Of a DNA stretch of 64,000 nt, positions 11,792 through 23,059 are shown in pieces. The notes under the pieces were generated by a model. The model did not search any database, was not told where the DNA came from, and worked only from the letters and a program-made list of their open reading frames with translations. The DNA comes from Isoetes taiwanensis (Eukaryota > Streptophyta > Lycopodiopsida > Isoetales > Isoetaceae), in NCBI GenBank assembly GCA_021234155.1, contig JAJEKV010000010.1, positions 22,160,833 through 22,224,832 of the forward strand, given 5' to 3'. A program made the position numbers and the translations under genes. How positions within the stretch are numbered: position 1 is the stretch's first letter; every line of letters begins with the position of its first letter.

Positions 11792-13470
11792 TTGGGGTCT
11801 GATAAGGTATTAGTCGCCATAGGGCGTGTTATAAGTAATGATTATATGGTGCATACATGTTTGATATTGTCGTTATTATGTTGCATTTACTTTGTGCATG
11901 CTTGGCTTTTGTATTCATTATTTTGTTTTGTTTGTAGGCATAAAAATGGCCTCGATGGGGCGAGATGCTTAGTGAAATTAGCGATCCTCATCAATCAAAT
12001 ATGCGCCTGAGGCAGGCCGAACGACATATGCAAACTGATGATCGAATTAACCGTTTTGTAGCATCAGTTGAGAAAGAATGTCGGTCTGAATTATGTGGGA
12101 GGTGGCCAGAGCATGAGTCTGAGTTGGAAGATATGATGAGAAAGAACTTAAAGTCTTGGGTTTGCAATCCCGAGCGAGTGAGGATGCTACTTAAGTATAA
12201 AGTGCCACTTATGAGCCCCTATCTTTGAGGCATCACGTGGGGACGATGGGCTAATTCGTGGCGAAGTGCAAGGTTCGACGCCTTAAAGATCACAAGATGG
12301 CCAATGCTTGGTCTCAATGATGGCGGGTGAAGGAGTTAGATAGTCTTATCCATGGTGGGAGCTCTATTGGTGCAGGGGCTAGATTATCATTACATGCTCA
12401 TGATAAATGTGCTGCATTTATTGACAGCATTCCTGTGGATGCTGTTGGAGTTGGAAAGTGCATTGGTAGTAAACAAGAGGCGCCAAATATACCAAATCCA
12501 GGATCTTGGGAACCACGTTGCTTTAATCAAGATGATTATTATCTTTGGCATTGTGTGGAGAGGCCAAGATAGAGCTGCATCATGGTTGTTGGTGACAAGT
12601 ATATCCGTTTCAAGAGCCCAAGTCCAAAGCGTTGGCCACACCCCTTGGACTTGCCCCCCAGGTCTTTTGTGGAGATGAGCCACGGGGACCAATGGTGTCC
12701 TCCTGCCATTCATGAATGGAGGAACCTTTGCGAAATTACTTGACCATCTTCCCGAGCCAATTCTCTTCTTATAGGAGATGGTCAAATGCAATGCATAGTG
12801 CTCCAAGAAGGGGTGATATGAAGATAAGTGCGGTGGAAAGCCAAAATGAGACTTCCGTGTATAGAATGCGTCCCGAAAATAGCTCTCGCTCTTGCGGAAA
12901 AAGTCTATGCCATCCACGCTCCAAGTTGGACACACACAAAAAGCTCAATTGCAAAAGGGTCAAACTCCATTTTGATGACTCCCTTACAAATGTGTGGGTG
13001 GCTATTGGTGATTGGGACCACGGCCCTCCGTTTTTTTGCAAGGAGCGAATGCCCAAATTGAAGAGCGTTATACACTACAAGATGGAGCGGTCGCGATATC
13101 CTTGGTGGGAGAAGAGAGTTTTTACATCATCATCGGATGACCAAGCATCATGGGGGCATGAGATATCGACATATATTCCACGGGCTACATTTACGAGATG
13201 CTCCTTGATTTTGTCCGGGCAATTCGACTATGGGGTTGTGTGTTGAGATAAACCCAACCGGCCGATACTCTAGCACATTGGACATCATCCAACATATGAA
13301 GGTCCAAATGATGATGGATAGAGAGCTGGTGCACATGGATCGCCCATCTATTGCTCAGCGTCGTCGATGTGTTCAAAAGCAGCGGGGCTTTCTTACGATA
13401 TAGTTGTGAGAGAGAGAGCGACATATGAAGTGTGGTGATCCACTTGAGATGGCTAAGCTACTGTTAAATG
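11792..13470 (+). pseudogene. Unrecognised broken coding remnant inside CACTA-like element
   Basis: Several protein-like stretches run on the + strand in changing frames. One lies at 11965-12228 (contains RQAERHMQTDDRINRFVAS and CGRWPEHESELEDMMRKN), one at 12327-12572, and one at about 12580-12760 with IRFKSPSPKRWPHPLDLPP then FVEMSHGDQWCPPAIHEW. The last runs from about 12960 to 13246 and contains NVWVAIGDWDHGPPFF and ISTYIPRATFTRCSL. The residue usage looks like former protein, but I do not recognise a family. Its position suggests it is the degraded first ORF of the element. No continuous frame remains. Confidence 0.4.
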
Positions 13471-13599
13471 CTTGCAAGAAGTGATTAATATAATTTTGTC
13501 TTCCTATTTGAGGCTTGTTGCAACCAATAAATGTTTTTTAGTCAAAATTACTAATGAAAAAAGTAATTTATTAATCAAAAAAATTATTATTAATGGTAA

Positions 13600-13930
13600 A
13601 TAAATTATTAATCATAACTTGTAGATAAAGTGTCGCTACAGACGTCAAACCCTAGGTTTTGTGTGCTACATCATCAAACCCTAGATTGTAAATGCCATGT
13701 GGCACAATCTAGGGTTTGATGATGTACACTGTAGCTAGGGTTTGATGACATGGCACTTACTATGATGTGGCAATAGGAAGTCGCGACGTGACACAACCTA
13801 GGGTTTGATGATGTGCCACCGCATAGCGTGGGGTTTCATGATGTGGCACTAAAAATGCCACGTGGGATAATTTAGGGTTCGGTGTATGACATGATACATG
13901 GCCTGATAATATGGCAACCTAGAGTTCGAT
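13600..13930. repeat. CTAGGGTTTGATGATG repeats with a 21 bp perfect inverted repeat
   Basis: The motif AAACCCTAG / CTAGGGTTTGATGATGTGGCA recurs at least six times in both orientations. Two copies form a perfect 21 bp inverted repeat, arms 13669-13689 and 13704-13724, around a 14 bp loop. This stretch separates the unrecognised remnant upstream from the four-exon gene downstream. Confidence 0.75.
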
Positions 13931-14359
13931 ATGCACCCCATACATATATACGAGATACTTTTCTAATAATATAAATAAGAAGATAAGAATATAAATTTAG
14001 GTATTTATTCAAAGACACTTGTTCAAAGCTTTTCTCTCGCTAATTCTCGTTATGTTCAAATTAATATATATAGTCATGGCGGAGGCTCAATTCTTAGCGG
14101 TTTTCCTCATTGTGGCCCTCTTTCTGCTGATGCAATATTCATGGCATTACGCGTCTCCCCCTCCGCCCCCGGTCAAGACGGTCAAGACTGCAGTAAGTCT
14201 GCCGGGGCTCATTAGTGGCACATTTCGAACCATAAAAATACTATTTTTCATCTCTATGGTTTGTAAGTATCATTCTATTATTGCAACCAATATCATTCAT
14301 GGTTATCAAATGTTTCTCTCACAATTTCTTTTGATCTAGGTGTGCTCTTTTTCTCGGCG

Positions 14360-15117
14360 ATGAATAGAGGTAATCGCAATCGTACGGAGAATGAGCAAGA
14401 CGAAGGTAAGTATTTATATAGTTTTTATTATACGCTTTACCCTCTAATTAGGTATGTGAGTTTATGCATGGAGTTTTAATTTGTTGTGTAGAGGAAAGGG
14501 ACGAGTTTAGAGAAAATAGGAGGAGGACTCCACGAGGTAGGGGCAATCGTGCTGATGGTCCTCCAAGACGCCAACCTCCACCTATCACTACACCAGCAGG
14601 TTTGGGTATTAAGATAGCTTTTTATAAAAATAATAAATAAATGAAAATAAAAATAATAAATGCATGATATTTGTGCTTCTGCAGCTCCTCCGCCGCTCCC
14701 CGCCTTCCTCGCAAACATGTCTCCCGCCGAGAGAGACCAAATTGCAGCATATTTTGCCTCTTTGACACCAACGCCAGTTAGGCAGCCTCCCGCTCCTATT
14801 CCCCAACGACATAGTGTTGATTATCGGCCTCCACGTTCTCGCGAGAATATTGAGAATGCTAGACGTAGTATGGACTCCCGTTCTAGGCAAGAGACGGGAA
14901 CAGATTTTTCTAATGCAAGGAACTTGGAGGAAGATTTCAACAGGTAAATATATATCCACTACGTACCAAACATTTCTTTGGTTGCAGCATGTTAAAGATG
15001 CTCATTCTCTCATTACTTCCCAGGTCAAGAAGTAGTGGAGCAACAGACTCACAACCTTCAAGATCGCGACGATCATCACAGGGTTCGGGATCCGAAGAAC
15101 ATGGTTGCTTTCGCTGA
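14360..15117 (+). CDS. Four-exon Arg/Pro-rich protein, CACTA second-ORF type (N-terminal part)
   Basis: Four exons join with canonical GT/AG borders and keep frame: 14360-14405, 14492-14599, 14685-14943 and 15024-15117, a 168-residue product ending at TGA. Donors GAAG|GTAAGT and ACAG|GTAAAT and acceptors TCTGCAG and TTCCCAG are strong. The protein opens MNRGNRNRTENEQDE, has an RGRGNRADGPPRRQPPP stretch, then PPLPAFLANMSPAERDQI and Arg/Ser-rich sequence. The PPPLPAFLANMSPAER style is typical of the basic, low-complexity start of the Ptta/En/Spm accessory ORF in plant CACTA elements. That family assignment is inference; the splice structure is seen directly. The usual conserved C-terminal domain is missing, so the real gene may have more exons after a frame error near 15110. 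Confidence 0.5.
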
Positions 15118-15354
15118 CTTGGAGGCAAGGTTCCCGACGGCGTCCGCCACGTCACTGAAGAAGAGCGTCCATTTCGCTTTGTTTTAGACACGTAAGTCTG
15201 CGGGTGATTTGGCCCCGAATATACCCGACTATCATATTAATAATAATTTTTTGATGTAAGTTATGTGAACATATTATTTAAGATATCAACCTTAAATATT
15301 AGTACTTTGTCATCTAAATTTGTTGTTTTGTTCATTCTCTTCACTTAGAATACA

Positions 15355-15669
15355 TTGCAAAGTGCTCAAAAGGTTCTTAATCGGGACGGGATATGTATAT
15401 TGACGGTAGACATAAACACGCTTTTATATACCCACCATTTATGCTTCAGGGACGCTCTTCCTAAGAAGGATGATGAGGGAAGTGTCTTTTATACTACACT
15501 GAGGGATGCGGTCACAAATAATATCTCTCGTTTATGGCCTCCCAGCGGTATAGGGGAGTGGCACGGCGCTTATGACCAACGCGAAATAGAGAGCGTCAAA
15601 AATAAAATGAAACAGAGTTTCGAGGAGATAGAAAAAGCAAAGGCGTTTAATTGGAAGAAGCTCACTTGA
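15355..15669 (+). CDS. Unrecognised exon-like ORF, 104 aa
   Basis: The frame runs from LQSAQKVLNRDGICILTVD through LRDAVTNNISRLWPPSG to a Lys/Glu-rich amphipathic end (KNKMKQSFEEIEKAKAF). It is preceded by a pyrimidine-rich TTCTCTTCACTTAG acceptor-like sequence at about 15335-15350, so it may be a downstream exon of the gene at 14360-15117. I recognise no family. The charged C-terminus could form a short coiled coil. Confidence 0.35.
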   Translation: MQSAQKVLNRDGICILTVDINTLLYTHHLCFRDALPKKDDEGSVFYTTLRDAVTNNISRLWPPSGIGEWHGAYDQREIESVKNKMKQSFEEIEKAKAFNWKKLT

Positions 15670-16529
15670 TGATGGGCGAGCTTATCTGAAAAAGGAGGTA
15701 CATGACCTAGTCATAGTCTTGTTTTATTATTTTTTGATATGGCGTTGATCTATCGATTTATGTCAAAGGCACCATGTGGTCAAGGAACCGGGCGGACTTG
15801 CGAAAAAGAAGGAGGCGATTGGTCAAAAGTCCCTAAACCACTTAATCTCCACAAGGAAGATATCAAGGTATTTCTTATTTTTTTTGTCATTCGTTCACTT
15901 TAACTTGTGATAATGTTGTGTGCCTTGCAATCAGTTGCATTGAGCGTGCAAAGGATCCGTAAAAGCAAACATAGAGCTCGGACCCAGACAAAGCAACTAA
16001 AAGTGGCGAAAAGCCGTCTCATTTGGGCTCCGTGGTCGAAAAGGGTTTCTCTATAGATTAATTAAGAGCTATATTAGTTCACATTAATTTTAATAAGAAC
16101 TTTAAATGTCACTAGCTAATACTAGTTATATTGTCATAGGAACATCTATACGGGTTTGCCCCTAACAAGCGGCGGTACAAGTAGCCCGCGGGCGTGGAGT
16201 GTTTTATCTGTATCAACGGTTATCTGACGAGGGAACTCTCCCAATTGGCGGGAATCTTGGGGTGCGTTGTAGAAAATTATTATAATTCTATGAACTACAT
16301 TAACGCCATATTCTTTTGGTTTTATAGGAAGCGATTATGATATGAATGAAGGTCTAGAGCATGACATAAGGCTTCGGTGGCGAGGGATCACGCAAGCGTC
16401 GATGGAGAGCCATCCAATGCAACCCGTCATGGTCGTCCCTCTAACTTCGTACTCGGGATGACTACTCCAATCAATCTGAGAGAGAGTAGCTCTAGGCTAA
16501 AAGGGTGGATACTCCTCTTAACGAGTCTT

Positions 16530-16800
16530 TTGTGATTATTTAAAAATATAAATACAATTCACTTTTGTGATTATTTAAAAATATAAATATAAAAATAATT
16601 TTGTGACTATTTAAAAATATGAATATAAAAACACTTTTGTGATTATTTAAAAATATTTTTATATAAATATATTTTTTATTTTTTTTTTTTTTTTTTTTTT
16701 TTTTCCCCTTCACGTCGCATGCGACGTATCCACGTTTTTTTGCCACGTGGCTTTTTTATATAAATATTTTTTTATTTTTTTATTTTTTCCCCTTCACGTC
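16530..16800. repeat. AT-rich ~48 bp tandem units, poly-T, and GTCGC palindromes
   Basis: Units of TTTGTGATTATTTAAAAATAT recur three or four times between 16525 and 16660, followed by a long T run (about 16678-16704) and two CCCCTTCACGTCGC-(A)TGCGACG palindrome units at about 16705 and 16789. This is the start of the right subterminal zone. Confidence 0.7.
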
Positions 16801-17200
16801 GCGATGCGACGATATCCACGGGCTTTTTTTTTTTGCTCGTGGCTTTTCTACACGCCGGATTTTCGAATTTTCCATCGCGTTAATACGTTCCACGATGTCA
16901 CGTCGCATGCGGCGTATACCGCGGGCTTTCCGCGCCGCACGCGTGGATTTTGGTGATGTTCCGCGTGTATATTCCATCGTGTATATTTCCGTGTGGCGTG
17001 CCATCGCGCGACGTGCTGCGGCGTCTGCGTCCACGTCTCTGCTGACGTCTGCGGCGTCTGCTAGCGGCGCCGACCAACGTCGCATCGCGGCGCCGCGTCG
17101 CTGCGGCGATGTCCTGCTGCGTCTGCGGCGTCTTCAGCGTCCGCCGCGGGCGTCAGCGCGCAGACGTCGCTATTGGCGTCGCTAAATGGCCTTTTTCTTG
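16800..17200. repeat. GC-rich GCGTC/GTCGC right subterminal block
   Basis: About 300 bp dominated by CGTC, GCGTC and GTCGC motifs, GC-rich in sharp contrast to its flanks, ending GTCGCTATTGGCGTCGCTAAATGGCC just before the proposed terminus. The reading frames here are Arg/Ala/Ser-rich products of the motif and not genes. Confidence 0.65.
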
Positions 17201-17205
17201 TTGTG

Positions 17206-18539
17206 CATCACACAGGTCCTCAAATGTACCTTGTGGTAGAAGCTACCAGTATTTTAGTCTACGAACTTCCATGAATGCCAGTTCAACTTCAAGATTTTCA
17301 TGATATGTTCTTCAATCAGAAAATGCGAAATCAGTCTATATATGAACCTCCGACCATCAAACCGATTGAACCTCAAAGAGATCTGTATGTAATCCGAAAC
17401 TATATATCAAAACATGAATCAAGACATAAATTCTTTGTAAGGTTGCTGCCGTCTTCCTTTTATATTTCCAGATATGAAATATGAAATCCGCCGATTTTCA
17501 CATTCGGTGCCTCCATCATTGCTGAAATTATGTGTTAAACCGTCGTAATCACCGAGATAGCATGAAGAATCAGCTTCTAAATCAGCATCGTGAATGACTC
17601 CATGGCATTAGGGTTTCGATATGGTCCAAAGGTCATTTTAGGTTCACGCTGGTTAGACATTCCACAATGGGGCATAATGTATTGAGGCCAAACTATTAGA
17701 TATTAGGGTATATGGAAAAGAAAATAGAGCAAATGGCAGTATATAGGCAGGACACAACTAATGAGGCAGAACATAGAACATGGAGAGGAAAATGAAACGC
17801 TGACCTGATAAAAATGACTTAATCCCTCCGTTAGCCATTGCTTCAAGGTAAATTCAATGGCGATGGCGAGCACTCGTTAGCCAGATTGGAGGTTTGTTTG
17901 CCTCCTCCTCCTTGCTTTTTTCTTAGTGCCATTCATTATGGCACACCATTGTTGGTGACATAGGATAAGAAGGGATGGATAGTTTTATCAACTGACACAA
18001 GGGCCAGCTTCCTATGCCAGCTTCCTATAACTTGTTTTTCATTAGAAAACATGGTGGAATGAAGAAAAAGATTAATTCTTCTAGGTAAAAAATGCGGATA
18101 AGAGAAATCAGAAGCTCATGGAAATATGTAGATAGTCTAATCAGCGTGAACTTACTAATGACTACACAACCATACCTTTTGCTTCAAAAGTGATTCTTGG
18201 ACTGAACAACTCCAAATCTTGGTCGACCTCTTGTATTAACTACATCCAACTGCTTTATCTTATGGACTGTTGTGTTGTTGAAGGAAAGCTGCCAAGTATT
18301 TAACTGATATCCTCCAAATTAGACCAATTGCTGCTTGAACTTTAAATCAGCCTCTGTTTTACCCTGGAGAGGATGACTAGATGACTTGCACTATGAACTT
18401 CGAAAAAGCTTCTGTTTAACACTTGGTAAAATTCTGCACTAGAGGAGGATTGCGACTTGATGCCGGGTTATGATGAACATTTTTCAGATAAAGGCTTCTT
18501 TGAGAAATGAATGTGGGCACCAATTATGTTATGTTGACC
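17206..18539. other. No recognisable gene
   Basis: About 1.3 kb of AT-rich unique-looking sequence with many stops in every frame. A 69-residue ORF at 17275-17484 has no feature I recognise. Nothing else is supported. Confidence 0.5.
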
Positions 18540-21060
18540 CCTTGTGGGTCAACAAACCCGGAATCTCCAGGGCATCAACATCAATATTAAAAAGAAGCGT
18601 TTAAAGTTTTATCTTCATTCCCTTAATCTAGATATTCTATTTATTCAAGAGCACAAGATCCATGGCATCAGTCATGAGATTGGTAAAACTTTACCCTATG
18701 GCTTTAAATTTTGGTCTATCCCAACCAATGATTCTTCGGTTGGTATTGCTATTATTTAGAAAGAAGATTTAAATCTCACTGACTTGTATATGATCAATGA
18801 TAGAAATAGAGGATGCTAGATCCTTTCCTGCACTTTGGAGAAGGTTAAAATAGCCTTAGTTAACATCTATGCATATAATAATCCTGGAGATAAGAGTTAA
18901 AGTATGGAATAATGTTACAAGTAGTCTTGATTGAACATGGTTACTAATGATTTTACGAGAAATAAAAATTTTAAGAGAGGAACGTCTGGAGCAACTTGAT
19001 CCATTCTAACAATCTCACGATGGCGAGGACGAAGCCCAATTCTTACAGTTGGACTGATAAAAGGGCAGACCACCTTTGGTGTCTCCATGACAGGTTTTAC
19101 TTATCTAAAAATTTCTGGAATTACAGTAACAGGGTTGAGAATTTGGAAGAATACATCCTCTCTGCCCTCAACCCCTCAACAAGTGATTATCTCTTCCACG
19201 AATTATACTATGTGAAAGATGTCTTACTTCAAGTTGAATGCTACTTTGCTGGACCATGCTGACTTCATGACTAAGCTCCCAAAGGTCACAGCGATCAGCA
19301 AGAAAACATTGGGACGAACATTGAAATAAATGAATTGAGAATAGCCAAAGGATGGAAGCTTAAAGCAAAGGTTAAAGAAATTAAGGATGATAAGAGATGT
19401 AACTCGAAGTTTTTCTTCATCAAAGCAAAAGGGCAGAGTCAAGAGGAATCATATCTTTGAGGTCAAATTTGGGGAGGAGTATGTATGCAATGAGAATGAT
19501 GTAAAAAATCCAAAGCCAAGTCAGTCATAAGGAAGTATTGAGAAGGCCTTTGCTAGCTAAGAACTTTTTTCAAATCACTAAAGAAATGGAGAATGGCAAG
19601 ACTCTTGGGCCTGATGTCCTTCTAGCCTGATCTCCAGGGAGTGCAGCCCCTTCTTCCCTCTGAAAAGAGGGGTCTAGTAGGGGTGCCCTCTGGCCCCTTT
19701 TCTCTTCTTGATTATTATGGGGGCCTTGCATAGTAAACTCAAGGCAGCCAAAGATACTAACCTGATCCTGGGACTCTCTTCCTGATAATGATGAAATGGA
19801 TCAGATCTTTAATGGTCACTTTGCAGATGACACTTTTCTCATGGTCTCATTGGATCTCGTTCAATTGCAAACACTCTAACTATTCTATTGGCAAAGTTTC
19901 TGGATGCAAGATCAATCCTACTAAGTCTAAGGTGATGGCTAGAGATTAGGTAAAAGGGGGGCAAATTGCTGCCTACCTCGATTGTAAGTATGACCCCCAA
20001 CCTCTAACTAGGCATCCTCTTTGCTATTAAAAATAGTCCCTCTGATATTTGAGAAGGTATTATAGAGAAGTTTCAAGAAAAGGTAGATAACCTCAAATTT
20101 AAATATACTTCCAAAAATGGAAGAACTATCATTGCTAACCTTGTCATCTCCTCCTCCCATGTTCATCAATCCTGTGTTATTTTAGCTCCCAAAAGAGTTT
20201 CTTCTAAGCTTCAGAGCATCATTGGCAGGTTTATCTCTTCTTTTCAAAACAATTGGTCCAGTTTCTATGACAGTGTGTTGCAAGAAGAAAAGAATGGGGG
20301 ATTAGGGGTTATGAATATTGAGAAGCAAGATATAGTCCTCATTGCAAAGTATTTTTATAAGGCAGCATATGATCACATCGGGCACCTATTATTATTAGGC
20401 ATTACTTAAATAAGTGTTACCCTTTTAGCTTGAAACTTCTCAAAATGAACCTTTCTCACTCTTTATTTTCCCTTTTCCACCCCTACCTTTATGCCAGGGA
20501 TTCTTAAAAAATGGATTAAGGCATGGAACCAGGTTAAAGGGATGTTCACTTGGAAGGAGGGTCGTTCTCTGGATCAAACGATTTTTTGGAATCTTGCTCT
20601 TATTACTAATGATCCTAATCTGTGCTTGACACGTCATTTTCCAGATCGAATTAAGAAGTGGAGCTCGAAAGGAATTGTTTACATTCCAGATATATTTGAT
20701 AACCAGGGTATAATCCCCTTCCAAATCTCCTCTCTTGCTAATGAGGGAGTTGATTGCATATTCCTATATAACAACATCTGCCTCACTCTTGCCTATGGTA
20801 TTTGGTCCAACGATGGTATAAATTGGAACTACAATGGTATAGTTGGATCTACAATAAGGAAGGTTTACAAATATCTAATGAGGGACAAAGTGATCACTTT
20901 ATATGAAAAATAGCAGATCAACTCAGATAGATGTGTCAAGAATCTCATCTTTATATGGGCTAAGCCCAATCTACCAAAAAATTAAGTCTTTCATGTGGCA
21001 GTAGAGGCATCAGGCTCTGGCAACAAACAAAAAGAGGCACAGACTTGGCATGGCAGATTT
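18540..21060 (+). mobile_element. Decayed LINE (non-LTR) retrotransposon
   Basis: The order of domains is that of a plant LINE ORF2. An APE-type endonuclease start shows DILFIQEHKIHG (about 18630) and GFKFWSIPTNDSSVGIAII. A later exonuclease-like region has NSYSWTDKRADHLWCLHDRF (19036-19095). The reverse transcriptase fingers-palm remnant reads RGVPSGPFSLL-like with a FADDTFL catalytic motif at about 19820. After it come NLVISSSHVHQSCVILAPKR and, from 20491, a connection region ending in an FIWAKPNLPKN-type start of the zinc-binding domain. Stops and frameshifts occur throughout, so it is inactive. No poly-A tail or target duplication was located. Confidence 0.75.
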
Positions 21061-21364
21061 TGTCATCTTCATCAGGTAGAGTTGCAATATAAGAAGAAGA
21101 ATCCAATGGAATTTTACATATGTGTACATTTTGAATTTAAGAATTACCAGCTCTTTGTTGTAACTCAAATAATCCAATTTGTGTTCTTTCAATCGAACTT
21201 TTGATACCCACTACCTAACGCAAATATTAACAATCATAGTGAACAATAATACACACGAACAACAGGTGACTTGACATGCATATATAGGTCTCAAAAACTA
21301 TGAAGCTAATAAAATGGTGTGGTCCAGATAAAGATCGCCTCTTTAGAACTTGTATTTGGTCTGA

Positions 21365-21760
21365 ATGGGTCTTAGAGGCCCTCGCCTAGTACACATTGAA
21401 ATTCATCAAGACAGAGCACGGCTTGCAGATCTCTATAACACCCTGGACACCCTGTTCGCCAGAATAGATACCATAGCTCGAGGCAGGGAACAGTTGGAGC
21501 AGAAGACCCAAACAAATCTGTCGCTACTCTGCACTGAGGTAGAAGAGAGAGCAGCCACAGTCCAAAAGATCTTACAGGCAGCTAGCGAGACGCAACATGA
21601 ACACCTCCAGGAGACAAGCTCAACAACGCCCATGAACATTTCTTGGCTAAGAAAGCGGAGATGGCCTCCAAACTTCAGGGATTGCAGCACAGGGCAAACA
21701 AGTGCAAGATCACGAGGTACGAAGGCTGCGAGGAAAAAATTAGTGGCTAAACTTAGCTAA
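21365..21760 (+). CDS. Unrecognised 131-aa coiled-coil ORF
   Basis: The frame starts MGLRGPRLVHIEIHQDRARL and continues with heptad-like helices (LYNTLDTLFARIDTIARGRE, then EERAATVQKILQAASETQHE), ending in a basic tail. The central ~70 residues look like a coiled coil. No family is recognised and no splice context is evident. It could be a fragment of a retroelement capsid or of a host coiled-coil protein. Confidence 0.25.
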   Translation: MGLRGPRLVHIEIHQDRARLADLYNTLDTLFARIDTIARGREQLEQKTQTNLSLLCTEVEERAATVQKILQAASETQHEHLQETSSTTPMNISWLRKRRWPPNFRDCSTGQTSARSRGTKAARKKLVAKLS

Positions 21761-22200
21761 ATGGCGAAATTTTGGCCTTGTTTGGAAACAAATTGGCTAA
21801 ACTATGGCCCTTTTTGGGCTAAAAAAAATAAAATTTTAGCCAAGCCTATTTCATGCCCCACCTCCATTTCGTCCGACTTTAGTTAATCGCACGAAAGTGT
21901 AACTGCCAAAATTTGGAAAGTTTAGCCAAAATTTAGAAGCTTTTACGTCAAATTTTCGTGTACTTTAGCCAAATTATCCCATGGCCTTTATATTTATTAT
22001 GGTCAGTTAATATTTAGGTCTTGTGTTAGTGCAATATAGTCAAAAGGTAGAAGATTTTGCTTCTTTTTAATAAAACTTTAGCCAAACGTAAGAAAATATA
22101 GGTGGCAAAATTTAGAAAGTTTAGCTAAACATTAGAAGCTTTCACCTCAACTCTTGGCATATTTTAGCCAAGTCTATTTCACCACTTTGAATATAAAAGT
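21735..22200. repeat. Degenerate TTTAGCCAA / TTGGCTAAA repeat
   Basis: The motif TTAGCCAA and its complement recur about ten times. A block at 21896-21975 (AAAATTTGGAAAGTTTAGCC to TTTAGCCAAATTATCCC) is repeated imperfectly at about 22108-22185 (AAAATTTAGAAAGTTTAGCT to TTTTAGCCAAGTCTATTTC). It looks like a decayed small transposon or paired solo ends. Confidence 0.5.
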
Positions 22201-22305
22201 TCCTTAATTTTTTCCCTGGTGTCGACTGCTACTATCTTGACACAAAGTGCTTGTGTTGTGTCAAGTTTATGTCTAGTGCATAGTGTTTGTCAACTTTTTT
22301 ATCGC

Positions 22306-22575
22306 AATTTAAGTTGGTTATTGCAACAACTTTTGAACAATATTATAACTAAGATGTAACAACCTTTTCTTAAGACTTGTAACAAAATGGTATCCAAATT
22401 TTCATCTATTATTTCAACTGAATTGTGAGAAGCATTTGTCCAATTTAAGTGGGTTGTTGCAACAACTTTTAAACAACATTATAACTATGTCGCTACAATA
22501 TTTTCTTTAAGACTTATAACAGAATGCCATCCAACTTTGTATCTGGTATTTCAACAAAATTGTGTTGTGTATTCA
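22306..22575. repeat. ~136 bp tandem duplication
   Basis: AATTTAAGTTGGTTATTGCAACAACTTTTG at 22306 recurs as AATTTAAGTGGGTTGTTGCAACAACTTTTA at 22442, and similarity continues through ATTATAACTA, CTTAAGACTTGTAACA / CTTTAAGACTTATAACA and ATTTCAAC. Confidence 0.8.
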
Positions 22576-23059
22576 TACATAAGATATAATACTGCACCAA
22601 GGGATATTACTTGGTACGATTCAAGAATGATTTGGATATCTAAGAACTAGTTGGATGAAGGGGAATAGTAAATGGCGAACAATGTGAACAAAGGAGCAAA
22701 CCTATTAGGAAGGCAAGATCCATCAAATATGAGATACTTAAATGTACATAACATATATCAAAACTCCAGGAACTACTCTTTATATGACGAATAAATGAAT
22801 TCATAGAATTGCAAGAAGGTGCAAACAAATGCCAGTCCAATTTAGATCGCTCTTGTAGGCTGCATCTCAATGGATGGACGCTTCCCCTTGAACGATGATC
22901 CCGGAGGATGAGTAGCAAGAAGAGGAACCTCTAGTTTCTGAAGATTTACAAGGAATTAGCGATAGTTCCATAATTTAGAGACGACAAATTTGGAAAGACA
23001 ACACTCAATATCAAATGATATAAGCCATAGTAATAATTGCAATAAGATTATAATGTTGA

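Larger units (their letters stand above)
9673..17205 (+). mobile_element. Degenerate CACTA-like DNA transposon
   Basis: The left end reads CACATTAAAAAAAAAGATGC and the reverse complement of the right end reads CACAACAAGAAAAAGGCC, both resembling the CACTACAAGAAAAA-type termini of plant CACTA elements. Both subterminal zones are crowded with GTCGC/GCGAC motifs, for example ACGTCGCATGCGACGT near 9760 and 16714, which resemble transposase-binding arrays. An interior gene (14360-15117) has the PPLPAFLANMSPAERDQ style of the second CACTA ORF. The 3 bp flanks (CTT and CAT) do not match, so the exact ends are uncertain. No TNP2-type transposase was found inside, so the element is probably non-autonomous or decayed. 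Confidence 0.5.
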
